Below are positions 20,401 through 36,101 of a stretch of DNA of 64,000 nt, piece after piece. Within the stretch, counting starts at the first letter, position 1. Every line of letters begins with the position of its first letter. The notes below the pieces were generated by a model. That model saw only the letters and a list, made by a program, of their open reading frames with translations. It did not search any database and had not been told where the DNA came from. The stretch covers positions 1 through 64,000 of the forward strand of contig CAJNOL010000334.1 of the NCBI GenBank assembly GCA_905250125.1. Direction: 5' to 3'. Both the position numbers and the translations under genes were made by a program. The DNA comes from Rotaria sordida. Its lineage: Eukaryota; Rotifera; Eurotatoria; Philodinida; Philodinidae.

Positions 20401-22864
20401 ATACTTAAACAGTTGAGTATCCTCTGATCGTCATTCTATTGTGATACACTAACAGTTGTTCTCTACGACCAGTTCTTCTGAATACTGCGGTATATCAGTA
20501 GTAATTCAAAATAAATTTGCGATATAAATTAGTTCACATAAATATACATGGATATTCTAAATTAATTATTACCTATAATAATATTCTGTTAATGGTGACG
20601 TTGATGTTAAATATTGATAAATATTATCCATACTAGGTACTGATGTCATGGTATGGTGTCGTTTAGTTGTTGCTGCGTCAGGTGTTGTTGAAAATGATGA
20701 TGATGTTGACACACGTGAAGAATTTGATATAGTTGAATGTTGATGTTTAAATGGTGTTTGATTTATTAAATAATATGATGAATTTGATGGAGATGCACCA
20801 AATACATCTTTATGGTCAATACTTGATGTTGATGAAGGTGTTGGCGGACGAGATGCATTTATTGTTGCATTATCATTAAGTTTAGGTGCTGATGAGCATG
20901 ATACATTTGGCCACATATAACATTGTGTACATGCCATAATACGACCAAGAACAAGAATTAAACGATTGATTTCAGAATTTAAATTAAACCAAGCTTGATA
21001 AACAGTTAATTTTTCATAAAACATTCGTCCTTCTCTTGTACGTGAATCAAAACGTTTATCATATTGTTCAAGTGCAGCAAAAGATGGAAATAATGATAAA
21101 ATTTGATCCCATTTAAAAAATAATATTTCCATTGATCTATCAATTTCACGACAATAATTTAAATGAAATTCACTTACATGACGACGTTGAATAGGCGAAT
21201 TATCATGATAATGATGTGATTGTTCAAAATCACAATGAGTAAATTCAGAATAAAAATCATCAAGATATTTTTTGCGTTGATGTTCAATTGAACGTTTTTC
21301 TGATTCGATACCATTTTCATCAGATGAATTTATTCCATTAAAATATCTTTTTAAGTCATACCTTTATACAAGATATTTTATAAGTTTTGAGGTTTGACAA
21401 AATTTGTTTATATGCAAACAGAAATTGATTTTCCTAACTCAACTTTAAATAGTGCTTTCGATAACTAATACAATTCTCTATCAGATACACTTTATCTCGA
21501 ATTTTTATAGTTGGACTTTGCGGGAGTTCTTTTATTAACAGTCTCATCTGAACGAGCACAGAATTTTGAACAATATGGCGGGCTGCCAGTTTTTTTATGA
21601 CCTTTGCTTACAGAGTTACAAGTCATAGATGTCCATTGTGACTGAGAATCTGCCGCGCCGCGATGAACTGTAAAAAAAAACTTGTCGCTACCGCGATGGT
21701 ATTAAAAAAAATGTTTCGATTTTCAAGGCCGTGACTAGTTTGAATTAGAACTGCTGATGTTAATCGACCAGATTTGCTAAATCTTACAGTATCACATATA
21801 TGAACACCGAGACTCTGTGCAGATTCATATATTTTTGAAATTTCTTCCTAAAACACGCTGCCGCAACAGCATTATAAAAATCCCTTCTACGTCACAGTGG
21901 CAACGCTGTTACAAGCATCACAAAAAACATAAAAAAACTTTTCTCTGCAAATTTTTGTAATGCTTGTAATTCTGTAAAGGAAGATCGTAGAAAACGTGAT
22001 GCTCCTCATAGTATTCAAAGTTTTGTGCTCTTTCAGATGACGCTGTCCAGATGAACTCTTATGATATCTTCTACCATCTGGAAACTACTGTGTCCAGGTT
22101 TTTTTAAGAAAACTTTTCCACATTGTCCAACTGATAGTGAAAAGATCGATATGAGTACTCAAAGCTCATCTAAATTCATTTAATGAGAGATTAGTTTCTC
22201 TTATTTGCATACAAACTAATTTTTGTTTTATATTTTGACCCTTAATTATATCTTACCAAAGTGTTGTTGCATATTGTTTTCGTTTATCATTATTTGTTGG
22301 ATCATCATTGATACTAATTGTATTTGAATTTTGAGCTGATTCAAGACAATGTCGATAATATTCCATACATTCAGTTAATTGATGTCGACGAAATTCACCA
22401 ATTGATCTTCGCCGACCATTTGGATCAGTTCTATCATCAATTGTAGATATAGGAGGAAAACATTTTTTATCTTTTATTGAACTTCTTCTTGTTCGTTCTG
22501 GTCTTTGTGTTGATGATGTACGATCTCGATTATAAATATTTGCAGGTGGTAATGTGAAAAGTGATAAATGATTATCATTTATAGGTGGTGAATTTGGTTC
22601 AACTAAATTTGATGTTGATTTTGTTGAAACTTTTGATGATGGTATAGTACGTACATCATCACCCTCGGATGTTATATCATCAATAATAGCATTTAATCGA
22701 TCGGAATTTATACTACCTGGTGGTCGTGTTATTGAACTTTCTGATTGATATGGATATTGAGGAGTTATTTCACCGGATATAATAGGACGAAGAGCGTTTG
22801 GATGTGGTTTTCGAGATTGTTTCGAACCTTTAGTATGACGTGATCGTCGCGAATGACCATCCAT
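11463..22864 (-). CDS. MAP3K4: MAP3K4/MEKK4-like protein kinase
   Basis: Nine exons: 22864-22257, 21361-20573, 19473-19187, 19115-18603, 17454-17359, 17282-16791, 16409-15676, 14445-13791, 12355-11463. They sum to 5067 bases, 1688 aa (human 1608). The long N-terminal region is colinear with MEKK4, including the segment KWDQILSLFPSF...AALEQYD and the FARKW-like AFANLWLKFVRKK. An acidic/His-rich stretch (HLHHHHHHTHTKH) opens exon 7. The C-terminal kinase domain keeps the VAIK-type Lys (CYKQYKI), HRDLRNVNIFL, the APE motif and DIWSLGC. The glycine loop is SRGQYATT instead of GEGQYGKV, and DFG reads DVN with the Asp kept. MEKK4 normally activates MKK3/6/4/7 upstream of p38 and JNK; activity here is uncertain. 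Introns hold inverted repeats B and C. Same-strand neighbours lie close. Confidence 0.9.
12500..13566. repeat. Foldback-like inverted repeat B, about 1.07 kb
   Basis: Two arms of about 500 bases are inverted copies around 13030, inside the last MAP3K4 intron. Matching blocks include GAAAGACAAAGGAGAGAAAAAGTA (12846) against its complement near 13190-13215. Both arms can be read as related open frames: one on plus at 12458-12646 (FHPFFFRSTSHSKELIKLNK) and one on minus at 13364-13567 with the same peptide. That is the expected result of an inverted duplication. No transposase is encoded. Confidence 0.85.
17576..17690. repeat. Dispersed repeat in MAP3K4 intron 4, copy 1
   Basis: A segment with AATAGTTTGACACTTAAATGATTGACTATCCTCTGATCG and TACTGTTGGTATACC reappears at 20395-20480 in MAP3K4 intron 2 as TAGTTTGATACTTAAACAGTTGAGTATCCTCTGATCG. 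The local GTATACCGACGATC...GGTATACCGTCGG arrangement also forms a short inverted repeat around the segment. Confidence 0.55.
19655..19785. repeat. Foldback-like inverted repeat C, short hairpin
   Basis: TTGTTTGAAAGAACATGTCAAGATGCAAA at the left pairs with TTGCCTCTTGACATGCTCTTTCAAACAA at the right, with an inner GCTTCCTTT/AAAGGAAG pair. The whole unit is about 125 bases, in MAP3K4 intron 2. The transcript could form a near-complete hairpin of the size of a pre-miRNA or small MITE. Confidence 0.75.
20395..20480. repeat. Dispersed repeat in MAP3K4 intron 2, copy 2
   Basis: It matches the repeat at 17576-17690 over TTTGATACTTAAAC...GAGTATCCTCTGATCG. Same orientation, with several substitutions. 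It is non-coding. Confidence 0.5.
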
Positions 22865-23040
22865 TTATCTAGAACAAAAAGAAAGGAATGGTTCATAAGT
22901 TGATTAAAGTCTTTTCTACGGATTATATAAACATAGGATACATGCGTTTTGATTTAAATATAGAAAACATACGAGTTTAATAATCATGTATTAACAGAAA
23001 AAAAGCATGTTAGAAAAAAAAAAACAATTCAATGAATGTT

Positions 23041-25949
23041 TTATTCTACGATATTTTCTTCATTATATTTTTCAATAATTGTTTTAATTAATTTGCATCT
23101 ATCACGATCACATGAACATGGAATTGGATGTTCACCTGATTCATTACTATCATTATCAGTATCATTCGAACTACTTTCACTTGTTGTATCCATGGCTTCA
23201 TTTTCAGATATCATACGTTTATTTGATGACATTGTTGATGAACGTCTTCGTTGTCTTTTTGTATTCGATGTATTTAATAAATTTTCTTCTTGATTTTTTT
23301 CACTATTATTATTATTATTATTATTATTGTGTAAATTTTCTTTTATTTTTTTAATAGAAATTGTTAAATTATAATGTCTTCGATTTGTAGATGATTGTTT
23401 TAATTTTATATTAACTGGTACAATATCATCTTTTAAAGGATAAATATCTTCCGGTAAAAAAACAAGTGTCTGTTTCCAATGTGTTTTTGATGAATATGGA
23501 CTTGTTGTTAAACGTGTTGAACGTAATATAGATGAATTATTATTTGAAGAAAAATAACAATCAAACCAAAAACAAAAACCTGATATAATACATGTATTAT
23601 CAATATAAAATTCACAAAATGAACGCATTGAACGAATTTCATTAATTCGTACAGTACGAAGATCAATTGATTGAATTAATTGAGCATCATGAACAAGTTG
23701 AGATGGTTCTATTGTTTCAATAACACATTCATTAAGATCAGAATTTTTTATATATTGACGAATAGGTGAAAAATTCAAATCAAAATAATCATTCCACATT
23801 GTATTTGATTCAATACGTATATGTTGATCAATAAATGGAGCGCAATACTAAAAGAAATAAATGAATATATTGAATATAAAAAGTAATTTTGAAAAAAAAA
23901 ACAATTATGATTAACTAACTAAATAAGCATGAGAAGGAAAAATAATAATTGATTCATTTTGTTCAGATGTATTATCATCATTTTGTAATGATGTATGAAG
24001 AAAATGATCACGTGCATATATCACTGATTCAAGCATACTTTCATGAAAAAGATAAAAACCTAAATATAAAAGTTTTGGGTATAAGAAACAATAAGATATT
24101 GATTTTTTTTTCTATCGCGAAAAAAAAGTTCGAAAATCAAATAGAATTTAATCTCTTAGTTTAAATCGATAAGAATTAAAGAATATCATTGATATTAAAT
24201 AGGATATAATTCATATGAAAATGTCGACGATAACAAAATAAAAACAAACGTATGAGAACCTATTTTTTTACTAAGTAGCTCATAAATATTTATAATATCA
24301 CAGATATAAATAAAATATACAGAAAATTTGTTTTGCATATATCAGCTTCGTTTTTTAATAATATTACATATCGAATTGATGCTGATTATAAGAACGAATA
24401 TTGATTAACATATTCTGTCGTTATACTAGATATTTGTCTATTTACCTATTACAGAAAGTAAATCTCTTTGTATTCTGTGTTTTATCAATATAATACTTAT
24501 CTTATAAAGTGAAGATAAAGTAATATTCCTAATCAACGGATGACAATGATAATTTTGATTGTCGATTCAATTGAATTCTAATAATTCTAATTAGATATCG
24601 TTAAAGTTTTGACAGAATTCTTCTCATTAAATTTCGATACTTTTTCAAACAACCGAAATTTACGAGAAAACCTTTTCAATTGATCTATCGGTTTCTCGCT
24701 GAAAGCTAGTCGATTGTAATTTATCGACCATGCTTATTCCGAATATGACCATAAGAAATTCCTTTAGATCTTCATACACTGACTTTCTAGAAAATTGATT
24801 TTGCAATATAATAAACATATTGAAAATCTCATTTTTAATTTTCTCAAATCATAGAATACATCGAGCTGTCTATAAGTCAACATTTTTTTCTATTTTCCTA
24901 ACATGAGTTTTAAGTAAAATAATATCGTCATGAAGACTTTCACATAGAAATGTTAATATGCATCTATGGTATGAACTAAAATGGTTATATATTCTGCAAA
25001 AACAAAACAACTGATTTGAAGCAGAAAAACTTAGTGTTTTCTAGATAATTCGATACGTTCTATAGTCTGAACAAAGCAAAAAAAAACAACTTTTGGCGAT
25101 AGGTTTCTTAGTATAGAAAACCAACATATGAAGATCTATGAGGATTTTTCATAATCATCTTCGGAATCAGCACGGTCAATAACTTACAATCTACTAGCAT
25201 TTATTAAGAAAGCGATTGATCTGCTAAAACCGTTCCCTCATTACTCTTTTCCCCGGACGCTCATTATGGACAGTCCCTAAGCATAGTAAAGTATTTGTGA
25301 CTTAGACAAAAGTAAAAATATGATATTTCAAAATTAACTTCATATACATACAATTTCTTATTTTAATAAACGTAAGATATTCTCTAAAAAAAGATTGAAA
25401 GATCCAAAAATTGGCAAAAAAAACAAAGAAATTTATTTATCTAATCAATATACTTTTCTATTGATCAGAATCAAACAAGAGATCAATTTTTTATTTTACA
25501 ATACTCATAAAATCATACCCATCCATTCACTAATAATAATATCAATATTTTCATCAAATTTTTCAATATCTTCCACACGTTTATTAGTCACTTGTATACG
25601 ATCATGTAAACCATTGCATTTAATTAATTCTTCAGCTAAATCACATATTGTTGGACATGCATCAACAGCATAAACAAGTTTAGCACCTGCTTTAGCAGCA
25701 AACATACTCAATACACCTGTTCCAGATCCAACATCAAGTACGACCTAATGTTAAAAATCTATTTATCGCAAAAAATGTATTATGTTTATTTTAGTAAATA
25801 ACCTTATTTTCAAATAGTTTTTTATTATTCATAATTGCATCATAATAAGCACTAACACGTGGACGATCACGTAACATTAATTCATGAACTTGAAATTGAT
25901 CATATGATTGAAAATATTGTTGATCATTATCCATTTGTTCAGAATCCAT
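23041..25949 (-). CDS. Type I protein arginine N-methyltransferase
   Basis: Four exons: 25949-25803, 25744-25519, 24059-23920, 23847-23041. They sum to 1320 bases, 439 aa. It transfers methyl groups from S-adenosylmethionine to arginines. Motif I is VLDVGSGTGVLSMFAAKAGA. The double-E loop SEWMGFYLFHESM spans the exon 2/3 junction with both Glu present. The THW loop reads KTHWKQTLVF. The N-terminal YFQSYDQFQVHELMLRDRPR matches the YFxSY cofactor lid of the PRMT1/2/6/8 group. An extra C-terminal tail of about 100 residues has an Asn run, a basic KRQRRR stretch (possible nuclear signal), a Ser/Asp-rich acidic stretch and a CSCDRDRC cluster, none typical of PRMT1. I cannot decide the paralogue. 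Intron 2 is 1.46 kb. It lies 176 bases upstream of the MAP3K4 start and 107 bases downstream of the PPR gene stop. Confidence 0.88.
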
Positions 25950-26056
25950 TATCTACAAAAACAAGATATATTTTATCTTCTATTCTTCGGAAGAATAATT
26001 GTTTTTATTTTTATTTTTTATTTTATTTTGAAAACAAATAACAAAATTTAATGTTA

Positions 26057-28435
26057 CTATTTATCAGATATCTTTAAAATTTCTTCTAATAATTTTTGTA
26101 TTTCAACATGATTTTGCCAGAGATTTTGTTTTAATATATCTTCTTTAACTTGTTTGGCTTTATCAATATTATTCATTTCTTTAATAGCTGTTAAAACAGC
26201 TAAATATGTTGCTATATCTGATTGAATTTTACGTTGCATTTTCATTTGATCATATAATTGTATAGTACGTTCCCAATTTTTTAATTTATTATAATAATTC
26301 ATAAGTGCAACATAGTTCGATACATTTGGTTCTTTAATTTGATTAAAATATTCTTCAGCTATTGTATAATCACCTGATGCAATATACATAGCTATGATTT
26401 GATTTGATAATTCCTAAAATAAAATTAGTATAATTTTATCTTGATATCAATGTTATGAATTAAAAATCGACTACCAGCTCTCAGTTCAAAGTTCAAATCA
26501 TATGAATGAAAGAGCTATTTCAACAGTAACTTTGATAGAAATTAATCTGTTTTCCAATTCCAGACACTGAACTGTCTGGAAAATTATTCATCATTTCAGT
26601 AACAGAACAATGGGTTTTTTTAGTGCTCGGAAGTGCCTTTCTTAAAAATTTATTCGAAAAGCATAGGCTGAAGAACTGAACTGCTTGGGCAGATCAGAGA
26701 ACATTTTCAAAAGGTCATCATGTCTGAACTAGAACTGAACTTATCGACCTCTAGTTATTAATGAGACAATTTATACTAATTATCGTTTCTTCATTTCCTC
26801 GAACTTATATTCTTAGCGGAAATCTTTTTAAATCTTATGAACTGGTATAAACATCCGAAGCAATTATATACATTTCTTTTCATATTGTATGTCACAATTT
26901 CACTTTCGAATAGATGTATTGTTAATTTCTTTTTAATCTTAAAAATTTCTTGCTTGTTGTTGTTGTTGTTATTAAATGAAAACATTAATTGACACATTTT
27001 TCATTAGCTCTAATCTATATTTGACATGTATGATGTTACTTTCCTTCATGAAAGTTCTATAGATAGAAAATTGAGTTCTCTATAGATCGAAGGAGACACA
27101 TCTGTCATTCACAGAGATGCTCTAGTATTTAAGATGTCTGTCATTCATTGGCTGTCTATAAGCCTGAGAACAGATTATAATTAATATTTTTTCTTTGTCA
27201 TCTGATAAAAACTGACAATATGTTATTATTCAAACTTACGGAAATAAATTGTATTCTAAATCTTCTTGTTAATAATAAAAGTAGGTCTATTTTAGCTTCA
27301 CATAATAAATACAGCTAAGATTTTTCTTTCGTTAATTGTAAAGAAAACTTGATAAAAAATGAATATCTAACCTTATTTTTCAGATAAGCTGATGTTTTTT
27401 GTTTAAGTTCTTCATGTAATGCTTTGCCTTGTTCAAATAATTGGAGTTTAACACATGCTTGAAAAAATAACATAGAAGATGTATTATTTGGTTTGATTTT
27501 ATCTTTTTCACGCATTTCATAGAAAAGATCTATCGTACGTTGAGGATATTGATGAGTATTATAAGCTCTACATATAAAAACAAAACAACAACAACAACAA
27601 ATGTTTTATAAATCTTTATCATTTTTGATTAAGAACGATTAAAAAATCTTCATGTATGGTAATTTTTGTAGAATTTCATTATAGATTAAAATCAACTTTA
27701 AAGATTATGTAGGAATAAGAAGAAAATAAATTCGTCTTCAAAAAATTTGAAATCTTTCGAAAAAGCTCTTATGTGATTTATTTTATAGGATATTTTTCAA
27801 TAAAAATTTCTTTATTATTTATTCCAATATGAAGATTTCAAATATTGATTTCTATGTATTAACCTACGTCATTAGTGCATTGTATTCCACAACTGTTCGA
27901 TGTTTTAATAAATCAAACATGTCTCGAGCACTATCCACATCACCACATTTCATATACACTTCCTATAATAAATAAGAAAAAAACGGATTTTTTCTTTTTT
28001 TTTCTTTTTGAATAAAAAATTAATAATTAATCTTACCATTAGAAGACTTTGTATACGACTATTGTCTCGTACAGATGATTTATTAATAAGTCGATGTATA
28101 TAATGTCCACTATCAATATCTTTAATATCTTTACATATTTCAAGTATACTAATATATGTAATATAATCCGGTTGAAATTCATATTTTCGTATACCGATTT
28201 CAAATAATTTTAATGCATTTTTTTCTTCATTACGCATACGATAGAATTTGATTTTTTTATTCCATTCAATTGTATTTTGTAATGGCAATTTTTCTAATTC
28301 ATCATTATGTTCAACTTCAATTGCAGCTTTTTTATTTAATAAATCTAATAGTCTTTGTGATTGATAACGACAGATAAATAGTCTTGGATCAATCAAAATT
28401 TTTAATGGACGATGAAGGAAATTTAGCATTGACAT
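26057..28435 (-). CDS. Pentatricopeptide-repeat (PPR) protein, probably mitochondrial
   Basis: Four exons: 28435-28037, 27962-27868, 27567-27372, 26413-26057. They sum to 1047 bases, 348 aa. The repeat helices are visible as approximately 35-residue units, for example ITYISILEICKDIKDIDSG, EVYMKCGDVDSARDMFD, TIDLFYEMREKDKIKPN, YIASGDYTIAEEYFNQI and TIQLYDQMKMQRKIQSD. PPR proteins bind RNA, mostly in mitochondria. The N-terminus (FLHRPLKILIDPRLFICRYQ) is basic and could be a targeting peptide. The frame is open far upstream of 28435; I chose the ATG nearest the basic leader, and ATG 28429 is an alternative. I could not match it to one named animal PPR gene. Intron 3 (about 960 bases) is AT-rich with no feature seen. 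Confidence 0.8.
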
Positions 28436-28740
28436 GTCTGTGTATAACCTCAAGGTCAATAAAAAGACAAAATATAGAGAAAAAAAATAAGACAATATAT
28501 AAACATATATAATCACTGTTTGTGTTTTTTTTTTTTGATAAATAAAATATAAACAAAATATGTGACTGAATAAATACACAAAACTATTGCACAAATATCT
28601 AACATCAACAATACACAACGAAAAACGAAAAAAAAGAATTGAAGACAAATAATTGAATACAAAAACACAACGATGTTCACATTTATAATCATTCATTTAT
28701 TTTGAATTTTATTATATTTATTAATTATTATTTTTGATTA
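28436..28740. other. Short gap between KIAA0930 homolog and PPR gene
   Basis: About 305 bases of AT-rich sequence separate the upstream KIAA0930-like stop from the PPR start on the same strand. It contains a poly-A/T tract near 28530. No separate gene or convincing promoter motif was seen. Confidence 0.5.
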
Positions 28741-31424
<2,684 letters not shown>

Positions 31425-31880
31425 TCAATCTTATGAACTATCCAATCCACTTTTTAAAAACTAGAATGATAGAAAAATATGTATGTATATATGTATGTAT
31501 GTTAATTAGAAATAAAATTAATTGGTTTAAGAGACTACTAATGATAAGATAATTTTAAACAACCAATAAATTTTGATTACAAATACTAATCTAATTCCGA
31601 AATGATACTTATTAAATAAAAAAAATCAATTATTTTTTTTATTTAAGTGCATTTTTTCAAATCATTTATACAGTGTCACTAGATGTACGTTGAATCATAT
31701 TACTTTTTTCTATCGACAAGGAAAAAAAAAATATGGCGTCATTATGTTTCTCTTGACGTCTTCGTCTTGTTTAATGATTATTATTTGTGTATTGTATTGA
31801 TTGCAATTTGCAAATGATTGTTTCTATTAAAATATAAAATTCATTAACAGACAAAGTAAATTTGATTATTTAACAATACA
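31425..31880. other. Bidirectional intergenic region, KIAA0930 homolog and Go alpha
   Basis: A divergent gap of 456 bases must contain the promoters or 5' UTRs of both genes. A TATG(T/A) microsatellite-like run lies near 31481-31501. No other motif is convincing. Confidence 0.5.
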
Positions 31881-33428
31881 ATGGGTTGCGCAACAAGTCA
31901 AGATGAAAAACGACAAAAAGAAGTATGTGTATTTTTATTGAATTTAATATATAAATATTTTATTTTTATTCTTGCAGAAGTTAACTATGAGTAAGATAGA
32001 TAGTTTTTGCCTTCGTTTATTAACATAACACAAGATTTACTTGTAATTTTTGTTTCTAAAAACTATTAAATAATGCTTATTTTTTATTATTATTATTAAG
32101 TTTTGTTTTTTTTTAAATATAATTTATTATATTTTTAGTACAGCAAAGCACTTGATCGATTAATAAAAGAAGATGCTGAACGAGCAGCTAAAGATGTTAA
32201 ACTTTTATTACTTGGTATGATAAATAAAAATAAATTTCTTTGATTGAAATTTATTATTTGAAAAAATTTAGGTGCTGGTGAATCGGGTAAATCAACAATT
32301 GTTAAACAAATGCGTATTATTCATCAACATGGTTATACAAAAGAAGAATTTGAACAGTATCGTCCAGTTGTTTATTCAAATACAATTCAATCATTAGGCG
32401 CTATAATACGCGCTATGAATATGCTCAATATACAATTTGCATCAGTTGAACGAGAAGCTGATGCTCAACGTGTACTTGAAGTTATACAACGTATGAAAGA
32501 TACTGAACCATTTAATAGTGAATTATTATCATCAATGGAACGTTTATGGGCTGATGCTGGTGTTCAACAATGTTTTTTACGTAGTAATGAATATCAATTA
32601 AATGATTCGGCACAATATTTTCTTGATCAATTATACCGTATTGGTTCACCAGATTTTCTACCTAATGAACAAGATATATTACGAACACGTGTTAAAACAA
32701 CAGGAATTGTTGAAATAAATTTTTCATTTAAAAATCTTAATTTTCGATTATTTGATGTTGGTGGACAACGATCTGAAAGAAAGAAATGGTTTGTTAGATT
32801 ATTATAAAATTAAATATAATTTCTATTTCGATATTTTTTTGTTTTATCTTTTAATAGGATTCACTGTTTTGAAGATGTGACTGCTATTATATTTTGTGTA
32901 GCACTTTCAGAATATGATCAAGTACTTTATGAAGATGAATCAACTAATCGTATGCATGAATCATTACGTCTATTTGATAGTATTTGTAATAACAAATGGT
33001 TTGTACTTTTTTTTTTGTTTAAAATTATCATAGTACAAAAATAAACATTTTGTTTTTTTGTCAAATTCTATTTTAGGTTTGTTTATACGGGCATAATATT
33101 ATTTTTAAATAAAAAAGATTTATTCGAAGAAAAAATTAAACGTTCACCATTAACACTTTGTTTTCGTGAATATACAGGACCAAATGAATATGATCCAGCT
33201 GCTGAATATATTCAAGCACAATTTGTTGCAAAAAATAAATCAACACAAAAAGAAGTTTATTGTCATCATACATGTGCAACAGATACACAAAATGTACAAT
33301 TTGTATTTGATGCTGTTACAGATGTGAGAATAAATTTATTTATAATAAAAAATAAATGTTTATGTTTTTTCATTTTTCTTTAATAGGTTATTATTACATT
33401 AAATCTTCGTGGTTGTGGTTTATATTAA
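31881..33428 (+). CDS. GNAO1: Guanine nucleotide-binding protein G(o) subunit alpha
   Basis: Six exons: 31881-31922, 32139-32214, 32272-32788, 32858-32998, 33077-33323, 33387-33428. They total 1065 bases, 354 aa, exactly the family length. It couples membrane receptors to effectors in neurons. N-terminal MGC carries the myristoylation and palmitoylation residues. P-loop is GAGESGKST. The catalytic Arg is in RTRVKTTG, and switch II is [12 protein letters not shown] with the catalytic Gln. NKKD gives guanine specificity, and TCATDT is the TCAT motif. The C-terminal CGLY is typical of Go and carries the pertussis-toxin Cys four residues from the end. Small differences from vertebrates include [13 protein letters not shown] (usually TSIILF) and [11 protein letters not shown] (usually [11 protein letters not shown]). 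All motifs look functional. Confidence 0.97.
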
Positions 33429-36101
33429 AAAAAAAAAAAGAGAAAACAAAGACATGCTCAAAAAGAAATACAAAACTATCGAGACTTTCTACATATCTTT
33501 TTTTTTTTCTTCTTTGCCTTTATTCAATTCTTATGTTTCTCAGAAAACTCCAGTGACTCTCTTTCTCTTTCTTGTGACCTCTCTCTGTCTCTAGTCAGGT
33601 CCGATAGACAGTGAAAATCAAAAGTCGAAGTATTTTCTTCAAGTGGATTATATTTGCATTTCTATAAGACTATACAAAATGAAATCATAAATAATGCGCT
33701 ATTCCATGTTCTTCTCTATGTGTTCTATCTTTATGTATTGTTTTGTATATGTTGTCAGATGTATGTATGAATTGATCTTCTATCGATCTGTTTCATTTAA
33801 TATACTTTTTCGTTTTTCTTGCGTAATGTACACGAAAAACAAAACATACTTACTTGGTTGCTTTTACAAAAATAGACAAAAAAAAAATCTCAGATCTCTC
33901 TTTTTTTTTGTATGTATCGTTATTTATGTATGTATATTTATATAAAACGAAAGAGAAAAAAGAGTACAAGATAATAATCTAGTTATTTCAATATACAAAA
34001 AAAAAATTTTTTTTTTTTGTTTGCTATTCTATTATTTGCTGCTACCTATTCTTTATTTACTATAATTATATACGCGTTGTGTGTTTCTTCTCTGCTCACA
34101 ATCTCTTCTTTTTGTCTTTTCTTTTGACATAAATAAATCAGTTTCGAATACAAAATATAGCTAGATTTTATTAATATAATTAATAATCTAATTAAAGATT
34201 TATGTGAGAATTTGAAATTCAATCTCATTTGATGATGTGAATTTGATTATTTCAAAATAACAAATGACTTAAGCTGGAACTCATTTGATTTTTTTTCGCC
34301 GATGTAATAATACCTATTTGGATAATCAATCAGATGATAATAATCTATTTTGACATAAATACATTTAGACTTTATTGTTTTCTCTCAAGAGACTATTTAC
34401 AGATAATAAATCTACAAAAGAAAGAAAGAAAGAAAGAAAGAAGAAAAAAATGTGAGAGACATCGAACAATATTAACTACCTTAGAAAATAAAAAATGATC
34501 TTAAATCATGTTATTCAATTCATAAAGCAATTTTTTCATTAATCAAATACAAAATTATTAGTTAGATTGAATACGTATCATTATCAGATCCAGATGAAAG
34601 TCTTGTTGAAGGTTAATGAGCATTGTATTATGAATGACAGATGATTAGACCTATTGATATATCCCATATTTGACATCTATGGATTGTTGTACTAGCTGAG
34701 ATACAGAGTGACTGATGATATATTCAATGATAAAAGAAGAAAATTTCTCATTCTGACAAATATCATATTGAGTCTTTTGTTAGATAATTAATAGATAGTG
34801 TTAATCATAGTATAATGAATAATAAAATCAAGATTATCCAATATTGTTTCAATTGTTAATCAATTATTTAATGTTGGTGTTAATTGAAAGTAAGCAAAAG
34901 TTTGAGTTAGGTTTAATACAAATAAATATTTATTGAATATAGTATATTGGTATTAATTGCGTATATGAAGAAATTGAAGTCATTTGGTTCGAAAAAAAAC
35001 CAAATGAGTATTTCTAATGAAATTGAGGAATTTGTATAATTAGGTTACGAGTAAGATTAATATTGGATTCAAAATAAGTATAGACATTTTAAGAAAATAA
35101 ACCAAAAGTATTTTACCATATAAAAGGTTATGTACGTAGTAGAAAGAATCTTGAAACGATCAACATCTTTTTGAGTGCAAACTAATATGTGGTAACTGTT
35201 ATCTAATAAATTAAAAATCAAATTGTCGTTTACTAATAAGAGTACAAAATAATTATGAACAATCAACAAAAGACAGGCTAAAGTCATTTTGATTCTGCAA
35301 ATACATCAGTCGATTCAAGAATAATGCACCATGATAAATGGCTTGTCTATGCATAGCCAAAAAATAATAGAATTTCTTGATTTTAATTCTATTTGTCAGT
35401 GTATTTTTCTAAGAATATAACGAGCTTTCAATGCTACTTTTTTTTATTCGAAAGTAAAAAATACATTTTAATTGATTCCAACAAAGTGATAAGTTAGATT
35501 TTCACTTCTCATGACCTATCACTATCTGAGATTATTTGATATTATCGAATCAAAGTAATAATCAATGTATGGAAACATTTGTTATTATTAATATATGTAA
35601 TCAGTATGAAGAATAATATAATACTTATTTTATTATACGACTCAAGGAAATATGTTACATGAAATTATTTCTTATAAATATATTTGCTTGTTTACTAGAG
35701 AAAGAAAAATACTTTTCCGTTTTTTGATAAGATTTATTGTATAATTTAGTCATACTATTTAGTATGAAAAAGTAGAAAGTGTGATAATCATGAATCAGAT
35801 GCATAGATTATTGAGACTTTTTTTTTTTAATGCAATTCAGAATAATAAATATGATGATTATTAATAGATTAAACTAGTCAACATTTATGATTTATTAAAT
35901 TGTTATGAATTTTAACGTAAAACATACGTTCTTTTATTATTATCATTTTTAAGTTAATTAACTCTTTTTTGACATGTACTTGTTATATGAACAAACAAAT
36001 TTCTTTCAAAATAATCACAGATATGAATAAAGAATTATTTTAGATCTTTGCATTGGTTTTATGGCATTTCTTTTATTAAAAAAAAAAACAAACTTTGTTT
36101 T
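33429..36101. other. Convergent intergenic region, Go alpha to PSMG4
   Basis: About 2.7 kb of AT-rich DNA between converging genes. It probably includes the Go alpha 3' UTR. It contains poly-A/T tracts, a GAAA microsatellite at 34417-34443 and scattered short open frames without homology. I see no gene here. Confidence 0.6.
34417..34443. repeat. GAAA microsatellite
   Basis: About six to seven GAAA units, in intergenic DNA downstream of Go alpha. Confidence 0.9.
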
